A stretch of 7,637 nucleotides of DNA from Gammaproteobacteria bacterium (GTDB lineage: Bacteria; Pseudomonadota; Gammaproteobacteria; SZUA-21), in assembly GCA_003233075.1 (NCBI GenBank), contig QIKQ01000250.1, positions 1 to 7,637 of the forward strand, given 5' to 3'. Every line of letters starts with the position of its first letter. Within the stretch, counting starts at the first letter, position 1. A program made the translations under genes and the position numbers. The notes under the pieces were generated by a model that was not told where the DNA came from, did no database searches, and saw only the letters and a program-made list of their open reading frames with translations. This document shows, in pieces, positions 1-6,312 of this stretch.

Positions 1-2
1 AT

Positions 3-83
3 CGACCTTACATTCGCAACATTCGCAATGTAATCGCAGAAAAGTTATCGGACTCTAATGGAATAAAGCGGGATAGTTCATGA
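3..83 (+). CDS. C-terminal end of an unidentified upstream gene (5' partial)
   Basis: An open frame enters from the left edge and ends at TGA 81-83, giving 26 residues beginning RPYIRNIRNVIAEK and ending KRDSS. The stop overlaps the mshL start as ATGA, the same junction used between the mshN-like gene and mshE, and the other two forward frames stop at 31-33 and 56-58. That junction is the main reason to call it a gene end. The visible tail is polar and basic, with no membrane span or known motif. In Vibrio-type msh operons mshK lies directly before mshL, and mshJ or mshM would be other candidates, but this tail is too short to identify. It contains a doubled Ile-Arg-Asn encoded by a 9-bp tandem repeat. 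Being coding is likely; its identity is unknown. Confidence 0.55.
   Translation, partial: RPYIRNIRNVIAEKLSDSNGIKRDSS
10..28 (+). repeat. 9-bp tandem direct repeat
   Basis: ACATTCGCA occurs twice in succession (10-18 and 19-27), with a further matching A at 28. In the reading frame of the partial upstream gene it encodes a doubled Ile-Arg-Asn, so it keeps the frame. Seven-base inverted arms TTACATT (8-14) and AATGTAA (27-33) flank it but form only a weak stem. Confidence 0.7.
70..73 (+). promoter_or_regulatory. Weak ribosome binding site of mshL
   Basis: GGGA lies 6 nt before the ATG at 80, inside the coding end of the upstream gene. It is a short match. Together with the ATGA overlap it suggests that mshL is translated largely by ribosomes finishing the preceding gene. 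No other in-frame ATG lies near the start, which supports this start codon. Confidence 0.4.
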
Positions 84-1738
84 CTCAAGAAAAAAACCTA
101 GATATTAAAAATAATTTTAGCTGGCGATCGTATTTAACGATTGTTTTTGCGTGTCTATTATTATCATGCCAAGCGAGCAATCCACCTAAGTTATCCAGCG
201 GGCACATAAAAATAAAACCAGTTAAGAATAAGCGTGTCCCAGCGCCGGTTGTCTATGCCCCGAGTGTCCCCAGACCAAAACTCGAGGATAAGCTTGAAAC
301 CTACACCGTGGTTGTGAACGATGTTGCTGTTAAGGACTTGCTTTATACACTTTCTCGTGACGCTAAATTAAATGTAGACATTCATCCTAAAGTAACAGGT
401 AAGGTCACATTGAATGCCTATAAACAAACATTAGCAAAAATACTCTATCGCATTAGTAAGCAAGTTGATTTACGTTATCAGCTTAAAAATAAAGCGCTAA
501 TCATTTCACCTGATACCCCATTCTGGCGTAACTACAGAGTTGATTACGTCAATATGAGCCGTAAATCCACCAGCGAAGTGAGTGTGGCTACTCGAATCGC
601 AACGACCGGCGCCTCAAGTACTAGCGCGAGTGACGGCAATAATTCCAAAACGAAAGTGACAAATGTATCGAATAATGACTTTTGGAAAACAATGGTCAGT
701 AATTTGCGCACGATAGTTGGAGAGGTTTCCACGCTGAATTCAAATAGCGTCAGCAAAATTATTGCAAATCCCACTAGCAGTATTATTAATGTTAATGCAA
801 CTCAGAAGCAGCATAGTGCAGTACAAACTTTTATTCAAAAAGTAATGTCCAATGCACAGCGACAAGTTTTAATTGAAATGACCATTGTCGAAGTGGAGCT
901 GAGCGATCGATTTCAAGCAGGAATAGATTGGCAGCGATTATCAAGTAATACGGGCGTGGGCTCTAACGGAATTTCTATTAAATCCACGCTAATTGGTTCA
1001 AATCTAGTTGCGGCGCCGGTTTTTAGTTTAGGCTATAACCAAACCAAGGCTGACGGTTCAAACATTAGCTCAACACTGAAGTTATTAGAAAATTTTGGCG
1101 ATGTTAAGGTTCTGTCGAGTCCAAAGCTTTTGACCTTAAATAATCAGGCGGCTTTACTCAAAGTAGTTGATGAACAAGTTTATTTTACATTAGATGCCGA
1201 AGTTTCGACTGAAACTGTGGGAGCCAATACAACTACTTCAACAACCTTTACCAGCCAAGTTCATACCGTGCCGATTGGCTTAGTCATGAGTGTCATACCA
1301 CAAATTAATCAAGACGGTTATGTCACTCTCAATGTGCGTCCAACCATCACTCGCATCACCAGTTATGTCGATGATCCGGCGATCAAATTAAATAATCCAA
1401 CAACCACCGCCGTCAGTCGAATACCGCAAATTCAAATTAGAGAACTCGAATCGTTGCTGCAAGTGGCAAACGGTCAAACTATCGTCATGGGCGGTTTAAT
1501 GCAAAACACCATAGATAAAAAAACAAATTCAATTCCTGGTTTAAAGCGCTTTAAACGACTGAATAAGCTTTTAAGCCATCGAGATCATACCTTCAAAAAA
1601 ACAGAACTGGTTATTTTTCTAAAACCTACCATTATCAACGATGCGCGCATGGATGCTAAATTTAATTCACTTAAACGATACTTACCCGGCAGTGTCAATA
1701 GTGTTTTTAAAAACTATCCGCCGGCTACTGGGAAGTAA
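80..1738 (+). CDS. mshL: MSHA-type pilus secretin MshL, outer-membrane lipoprotein
   Basis: This 552-residue protein is a secretin that would form the gated outer-membrane channel through which the pilus leaves. The N-terminus has a long polar n-region (1-16), a hydrophobic core (18-28) and a lipobox L27-L28-S29-C30, so Cys30 is the likely lipidated residue. A basic, proline-rich linker (41-70) leads to a secretin/TonB short N-terminal (STN) domain (about 75-145). A Ser/Thr/Asn-rich loop (162-199) and an N1-like domain (about 200-258) follow. The secretin core (262-520) has the strand motif RQVLIEMTIVEVEL, VLSSPKLLTLNNQ at 344-356, and GQTIVMGGL at 465-473. The length fits MshL. The second half of the secretin signature (489-498) is degenerate: the usual G-x-[LIVM]-P after IPGL is missing. 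The gene heads the visible operon and is followed after 6 nt by the mshN-like gene. PilQ or GspD are the alternatives, but the gene context and the size favour MshL. Confidence 0.92.
   Translation: MTQEKNLDIKNNFSWRSYLTIVFACLLLSCQASNPPKLSSGHIKIKPVKNKRVPAPVVYAPSVPRPKLEDKLETYTVVVNDVAVKDLLYTLSRDAKLNVDIHPKVTGKVTLNAYKQTLAKILYRISKQVDLRYQLKNKALIISPDTPFWRNYRVDYVNMSRKSTSEVSVATRIATTGASSTSASDGNNSKTKVTNVSNNDFWKTMVSNLRTIVGEVSTLNSNSVSKIIANPTSSIINVNATQKQHSAVQTFIQKVMSNAQRQVLIEMTIVEVELSDRFQAGIDWQRLSSNTGVGSNGISIKSTLIGSNLVAAPVFSLGYNQTKADGSNISSTLKLLENFGDVKVLSSPKLLTLNNQAALLKVVDEQVYFTLDAEVSTETVGANTTTSTTFTSQVHTVPIGLVMSVIPQINQDGYVTLNVRPTITRITSYVDDPAIKLNNPTTTAVSRIPQIQIRELESLLQVANGQTIVMGGLMQNTIDKKTNSIPGLKRFKRLNKLLSHRDHTFKKTELVIFLKPTIINDARMDAKFNSLKRYLPGSVNSVFKNYPPATGK
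1539..1556 (+). repeat. 18-bp perfect palindrome inside mshL
   Basis: GTTTAAAG CG CTTTAAAC reads identically on both strands with no spacer; the flanking G 1538 and G 1557 do not pair. It lies across the codons of residues 487-493, in the middle of the degenerate secretin signature. For random sequence with equal base frequencies, one 18-bp palindrome is expected about 0.03 times in a window of this size. No function is visible. Confidence 0.85.
1731..1735 (+). promoter_or_regulatory. Ribosome binding site of the mshN-like gene
   Basis: GGAAG lies 9 nt upstream of the ATG at 1745, at the very end of mshL. This is an acceptable Shine-Dalgarno spacing and fixes the start that gives the MSLLLDALKKAE N-terminus. 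Confidence 0.55.
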
Positions 1739-1744
1739 TTCGCC

Positions 1745-3382
1745 ATGAGTTTGCTTCTCGATGCCTTAAAAAAAGCGGAAGAAAATAATCAGGAGTCATC
1801 TGAGGACAAACTAATAGCGGATGCCGAAGAGCACGCGCCTGATGTAAAAAACGATGAGCTAGCGAGCACGGCGGAGCCAACAGAAGTAGAGTCTGGCGTA
1901 GACAGAAATACTAGCAGCGAAAATGACGACATCAAAAATAATGTACCTGCCGATCAGAGCCAAGATGATTTACCCACTCTGGAAGATCAAACTAGCGATA
2001 ATAACGAGCTAAGTCTTAGTTTAGAAGAGATTGAAGCTGAAGAAAACCTCTCGCAAAACTCTAGCGTATTCACTGAGCAAGCAGATGAAAAAGGCAACGG
2101 CGAAAATGAATCCGTCAACGAATTCGACTCGCTCGCTGACTCAAGCATAGCTGGGCTAAATTCTGACGACAACTCAGGCACGGAAAACTCTACACCGACA
2201 GAAGCGTTTTACGTAGACAACGATATTTCTAAACAAGTAGCCGATGATTTAAATCTAGTCAATGTTGAAGAAACAGAGTCTGCCTACCAGCCTTATGCGA
2301 CGTCCTTTGAGTATATCGAAGCCAGTGGCACAAAATCAAAAGTAAGCAATCAAGTTAAATATTCTTTACTTGCCACATTAGCCGCAATTACTTTTGTGAT
2401 CGCCTGGTGGTATATCACAACGACCTTGCAAGAGCTGAGCAAACCCTCAATAAAACAATTACCCGCCATGCAAGTCAAGAATGACACGAATATCAAAAAA
2501 CCAGTTAATGCGAGCGATAATATTGCAACTCAAGCTGTCGCGCAAAATAAAGTCACACAGAAAAGTAAAATTATCACTACTGCCGCAGCAAGCAAAGTCG
2601 AATTTAAAACGAAGCAAATAGCGAGTACCGTGAATTATTCTAAACAAACATCCAGCCCAAGAGATGATCATAATAGGTCGGGTATTCTATATCCGACCGA
2701 CAATGTTTATATTTCTGATATTAATAAGCCGCTGAACAACTACAATAAAATCGAAATTAAGAGAGATTCTCGGCAAAATGTTAACAACCATATACTTCTG
2801 GATGCCTATAAGGCCTATCAGCAATCCAAGCACAAAAAGGCTAAAGCCTTGTACCAATCGTACTTGCGGGTTCAGCCGAACAATCGCGATGCTTTATTGG
2901 GCCTCGCTGCTATTGCCTTGCGACTTGGCAGTAAACTCAAGGCACAAAATTATTACTTCCACTTGCTTAAACTGGACCCTCAAGACAGTATTGCATTAAC
3001 CGCTCTATTGTCATTGCAAAACACCGCGGCGATTGATCGTGAGGCAAGCATTAGCAAACTTAAATTAATGTCAGAGCAAGATATGGGTGCGGCCCATTTA
3101 CATTTTGCATTAGGCATGTTGTATATTAATCAAAATCGCTGGATAGAGGCGCAAAGTGCTTTCTTTAAGGCTTTCCAATTGGATCGCGGCAATGCGGATT
3201 ACGCTTATAATCTAGCAGTAAGCCTTGATCAATTACGCGAATATAAAGCAGCCTCTCGGTATTATAAAAGCGCTCTAAAAATAAGCTACAGCTCGCCTTA
3301 CCATTTTAACCGCCGTACAACAAAAAAACGCTTACGCAGTTTGGGTTACCCCCTTAGCAATCGCTCTGGAGCCAGCAAATGA
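1745..3382 (+). CDS. mshN: MshN-like bitopic TPR protein of MSHA pilus biogenesis
   Basis: This 545-residue protein probably links the inner membrane to the periplasmic part of the pilus machine. It opens with MSLLLDALKKAE, a short amphipathic motif recurrent at the N-termini of GspB- and MshN-like secretion and pilus proteins, which supports the start. Residues 11-180 are low-complexity and very acidic: 49 Asp/Glu against 6 Lys/Arg by count. One membrane span lies at about 204-226, followed by a basic Lys/Asn/Thr-rich linker (230-345). The C-terminus carries TPR-like helix pairs at about 351-380, 383-412, 449-482 and 485-515, and a basic tail. The N-in, C-out topology is inferred from this layout. 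The protein is longer than I recall for Vibrio MshN, mostly because of the acidic arm. It overlaps mshE by 4 nt and sits between mshL and mshE, where MshN is expected. The mshN name rests on position and architecture; a generic TPR pilus protein is the alternative. Confidence 0.75.
   Translation: MSLLLDALKKAEENNQESSEDKLIADAEEHAPDVKNDELASTAEPTEVESGVDRNTSSENDDIKNNVPADQSQDDLPTLEDQTSDNNELSLSLEEIEAEENLSQNSSVFTEQADEKGNGENESVNEFDSLADSSIAGLNSDDNSGTENSTPTEAFYVDNDISKQVADDLNLVNVEETESAYQPYATSFEYIEASGTKSKVSNQVKYSLLATLAAITFVIAWWYITTTLQELSKPSIKQLPAMQVKNDTNIKKPVNASDNIATQAVAQNKVTQKSKIITTAAASKVEFKTKQIASTVNYSKQTSSPRDDHNRSGILYPTDNVYISDINKPLNNYNKIEIKRDSRQNVNNHILLDAYKAYQQSKHKKAKALYQSYLRVQPNNRDALLGLAAIALRLGSKLKAQNYYFHLLKLDPQDSIALTALLSLQNTAAIDREASISKLKLMSEQDMGAAHLHFALGMLYINQNRWIEAQSAFFKAFQLDRGNADYAYNLAVSLDQLREYKAASRYYKSALKISYSSPYHFNRRTTKKRLRSLGYPLSNRSGASK
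3368..3371 (+). promoter_or_regulatory. Ribosome binding site of mshE
   Basis: GGAG lies 7 nt before the ATG at 3379, within the last codons of the mshN-like gene. It is the best Shine-Dalgarno match in the window and decides the mshE start at the ATGA overlap. Confidence 0.65.
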
Positions 3383-5100
3383 ATGCAGCAGAAAAGATTA
3401 AACCGAAAAAGCCTGTGCGTCTTGGTGATTTGCTTATTGAGAAGGGCTATGTCAATCAAGACCAATTACGCATCGCACTGATTGAGCAAAAACGACGCGG
3501 GGTGCCACTCGGAAAAATTTTAATCGACCTCGGCTTTATTAGTGAAGCCAGTATGCGTGATGTCTTGGGTGAGTCCATAGGTCAGGAAATTGTCGATTTA
3601 ACGGCTGCAATTCCTGACCCTGACGCGATCAAAATGATTCCAAAAAATGTCGCTAGACGATATAAAATTTTGCCCATTATATACGATGAAGAATCGAAAT
3701 CATTAACCATCGCCATGTCAGATACTTTCAATATTGTTGCAATCGATCAAGCTGCTGCACTCGTAGGCGAAAACATAGAGATTCGAACTATGCTTGCCGG
3801 CGAAGCCGAAATTGAACATGCCATTGATCAATTTTACGGCTTCGAGTTATCTATCGATGGCATTCTGCATGAATTAGAGACCGGCGAAATAGATTACGAA
3901 ACGGCGAGTTTTGATATGGAAGAGTATAGCCAGCCGCTCGTTCGCTTGGTGGATGCCATACTCGCAGACGCAGTAAAACGCGATGCCTCCGATATTCATT
4001 TCGAACCAGAAGAAAATTTTTTACGGGTGCGCTATCGAATTGATGGCGTTATGCGCCAATTTCGCACCCTACATAAAAACTATTGGTCTGGTATTTCGGT
4101 CCGCATAAAAGTAATGGCCGATTTAAATATTGCTGAGACTCGCGCTCCTCAAGACGGCAGAATATCACTTAGTCTAATAGGGCGGCATATCGATTTTCGG
4201 GTTTCTAGCCAGCCTACGAGTTATGGCGAAAACATAGTTTTAAGAGTTTTGGACAAGCAAAAGGGTATCGTGCCTTTAGAAAAACTTGGCTTAGATGAAA
4301 AGTCTCTTATTAAATTAAAAATGCTCATGGCGAGACCTGAGGGCATTATTTTAGTGACTGGACCTACCGGCAGCGGTAAAACAACAACTCTTTATTCACT
4401 GCTCAATTATTTAAATAACGAGTCGGTCAATATCATGACCTTAGAAGATCCTGTCGAGTATCCAATGCCTCTCATTAGGCAAACATCAGTCAACGAGGCC
4501 GCAAAACTTGATTTTGCCAACGGCATACGCACGATTATGCGCCAAGACCCTGACATAATACTAATCGGCGAAATACGAGATGACGAGACTGCTGAAATGG
4601 CGCTGCGAGCCGCAATGACTGGGCACCAAGTTTATTCAACCTTACACACTAATTCGGCGATTGGGGTGATACCGCGTTTACTCGATATTGGCATCGCTCC
4701 CGATATTATGGCGGGTAATATTATCGGTGTTGTGGCTCAACGTCTGGTTCGAAAACTATGCTCCCATTGCAAGCAGGCCTATGAGCCTGAGGGCATAGAG
4801 GCCAAAATTATTGATTATCAATCGCCCGATAAAACCAAAACACTCTATAAAGCCAATGGTTGTTCGAAATGCGCCGATTTGGGTTACAAAGGGCGCATCG
4901 CTCTAATGGAAATACTAAAATTTGACTCGGAAATTGATGAGCTTATTTCTCGTAAAGCGAGCATGCGTGAATTGCTTATCTTGGCAGAAAAAAAAGGCTT
5001 CCAACCCATAAGCAACGACGCGATAGCGAAAGTAAAACAAGGCATAACCAGTTTGGACGAAATATCACGCATAGTAGACTTGAGCGATAGGCTAGACTAA
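3379..5100 (+). CDS. mshE: Pilus assembly ATPase MshE with N-terminal c-di-GMP-binding MshEN domain
   Basis: This 573-residue cytoplasmic GspE/PilB-family hexameric ATPase would power pilus extension at the MshG platform. The N-terminal MshEN domain has two 24-residue c-di-GMP motifs (14-37 and 43-66) joined by exactly 5 residues. The first matches RLGxxLxxxGxxxxxxLxxxLxxQ fully; the second begins PLG, has Met59 in place of Leu and ends with Ser66 instead of Gln. The ATPase core has Walker A GPTGSGKTT (328-336), the Asp box NIMTLEDPVEY (351-361), Walker B RQDPDIILIGEIRD (388-401) and the His box TGHQVYSTLHTN (414-425). A zinc-binding CxxC pair lies at Cys461/464 and Cys495/498. All catalytic motifs look intact. 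The gene overlaps its neighbours by 4 nt and 1 nt. MshEN domains in this family bind c-di-GMP, so post-translational control by that messenger is likely. GspE or PilB are the alternatives, but the MshEN domain and neighbours favour MshE. Confidence 0.95.
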   Translation: MNAAEKIKPKKPVRLGDLLIEKGYVNQDQLRIALIEQKRRGVPLGKILIDLGFISEASMRDVLGESIGQEIVDLTAAIPDPDAIKMIPKNVARRYKILPIIYDEESKSLTIAMSDTFNIVAIDQAAALVGENIEIRTMLAGEAEIEHAIDQFYGFELSIDGILHELETGEIDYETASFDMEEYSQPLVRLVDAILADAVKRDASDIHFEPEENFLRVRYRIDGVMRQFRTLHKNYWSGISVRIKVMADLNIAETRAPQDGRISLSLIGRHIDFRVSSQPTSYGENIVLRVLDKQKGIVPLEKLGLDEKSLIKLKMLMARPEGIILVTGPTGSGKTTTLYSLLNYLNNESVNIMTLEDPVEYPMPLIRQTSVNEAAKLDFANGIRTIMRQDPDIILIGEIRDDETAEMALRAAMTGHQVYSTLHTNSAIGVIPRLLDIGIAPDIMAGNIIGVVAQRLVRKLCSHCKQAYEPEGIEAKIIDYQSPDKTKTLYKANGCSKCADLGYKGRIALMEILKFDSEIDELISRKASMRELLILAEKKGFQPISNDAIAKVKQGITSLDEISRIVDLSDRLD

Positions 5101-6302
5101 TGGCTATTTTTAAATACAAATCGATTGATGAAAAAGGTTGCGTCGTTTCTGGTCGAATTGATGCGGTTAACGAACCTGATTTAGAAAGCCGTTTGAATAA
5201 CATGGGGCTTGATCTAGTTAAATGCAAGGAAGTTACTAACGATAAATCTTTTTCATTTTCGAGTCGAAAAATATCGCGACAAGAAATAATCAATTTTTGT
5301 TTCCACATGGAACAAATGACTCGCGCTGGCGTGCCAATTCTCGAAAGCTTGGTCGACTTACGTGATTCTCTCGAAAACCCTCGTTTCCGAGAAACCATCT
5401 CGGCGATTATTGCTTCGATTGAAGGCGGCAAAACATTTTCCGAGGCCCTGAGAGACTTTCCAAATGTATTTGATCAAGTGTTTGTCAGCCTAATTGAAGC
5501 AGGCGAACACTCCGGTGAGTTAGCCCTGGTATTACAAAAAATGACTGACTCGTTAAAATGGCAAGATGAAATTATTGAAAAAACGAAAAAAGTAATGCTC
5601 TATCCCATAGTCGTCGGCACTGTCATAATAAGCGTTCTATTTTTTCTGATGATTTATCTCGTTCCGGAACTGGTTAATTTTATACAAAACATGGGTGGCG
5701 AATTACCGCTGCACACCAAAATACTCATTGCGACTTCTAATTTCTTTATTAACTATTGGTACTTAATACTAATTATCCCTCTATTTTCGTTTTTTATGTT
5801 GAAAATTATTGCTAAGAAAAATGAAAAAGTACAGCTGCGTATTGATAAATTTAAACTCAATGCCTTTATTTTCGGACCTATCATTAACAAACTCATACTC
5901 GCTCGATTTGCGACCTATTTTGCATTGCTCTATCGATCAGGCATCACCGTACTCAACTGCCTGAAAATAAGTGAACACATCGCAGGTAATTTGGCGATCC
6001 GTAACGCTCTTAGAGACGTCGGCCGCCTCACCAGTGATGGCGACACGCTGACCCAAAGCGTGCAAAAAGTAGATATTTTTCCTCCACTGGTAGTACGTAT
6101 GCTTAAAGTAGGAGAAAACACCGGGCGTCTGGACGAAGCGCTGGATAACGTCGGTTACTTTTATAATCGCGAAGTGAATGACTCAATAGAGCGCATGCAA
6201 ACTCATATGCAAGTTTCAATGACCCTCGTACTCGGCTCCATAATTGCCTGGGTCATGTTGTCGGTATTAGGTCCAGTCTACGACATTATTAGTACGATAT
6301 AG
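5100..6302 (+). CDS. mshG: Inner-membrane platform protein MshG (GspF/PilC family)
   Basis: This 400-residue polytopic inner-membrane protein would be the platform on which MshE acts. The N-terminus (1-45) has the usual GspF lead-in MAIFKYKSIDEKG and GLDLV. Two T2SSF domains follow: the first at about 67-190, with the motif LIEAGEHSGEL (131-141), and its repeat at about 270-392, with MLKVGENTGRLDEAL (334-348). Likely membrane segments are at about 167-189, 217-237 and 370-394. The length is normal for the family. The start overlaps the mshE stop by one base (TAATG) and has only a weak AGG (5089-5091) before it, so translation is probably coupled to mshE. No truncation or frameshift is seen. 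Family membership is near certain; the MshG name follows from the neighbouring mshE. Confidence 0.93.
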   Translation: MAIFKYKSIDEKGCVVSGRIDAVNEPDLESRLNNMGLDLVKCKEVTNDKSFSFSSRKISRQEIINFCFHMEQMTRAGVPILESLVDLRDSLENPRFRETISAIIASIEGGKTFSEALRDFPNVFDQVFVSLIEAGEHSGELALVLQKMTDSLKWQDEIIEKTKKVMLYPIVVGTVIISVLFFLMIYLVPELVNFIQNMGGELPLHTKILIATSNFFINYWYLILIIPLFSFFMLKIIAKKNEKVQLRIDKFKLNAFIFGPIINKLILARFATYFALLYRSGITVLNCLKISEHIAGNLAIRNALRDVGRLTSDGDTLTQSVQKVDIFPPLVVRMLKVGENTGRLDEALDNVGYFYNREVNDSIERMQTHMQVSMTLVLGSIIAWVMLSVLGPVYDIISTI

Positions 6303-6312
6303 ACAAGACAAA

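Noticed and set aside
544..774. Antisense open frame of 76 codons within mshL
   Set aside because: It is opposite the secretin N-domain coding region; its hydrophobic translation arises from the reverse of Ser/Thr/Asn/Lys codons.
2246..2255. 10-bp palindrome GATTTAAATC
   Set aside because: Several palindromes of this length are expected in a window of this size, especially with AT-rich sequence.
2838..2851. Small hairpin AAGGCT-AA-AGCCTT in the mshN-like gene
   Set aside because: A 6-bp stem with a 2-nt loop is common by chance, no T-run follows, and it lies inside TPR codons.
2778..2999. Plus-strand open frame of 73 codons inside the mshN-like gene
   Set aside because: It overlaps the first TPRs in another frame, and the TPR frame is clearly the coding one.
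4976..5431. Antisense open frame of 151 codons across the mshE-mshG junction
   Set aside because: It lies wholly opposite two well-supported genes, has no recognisable domain or ribosome binding site, and its composition is that of a reverse-complemented coding region.
6303..6312. A promoter or terminator in the gap after mshG
   Set aside because: The gap is 10 nt, too short to hold either, with no inverted repeat.
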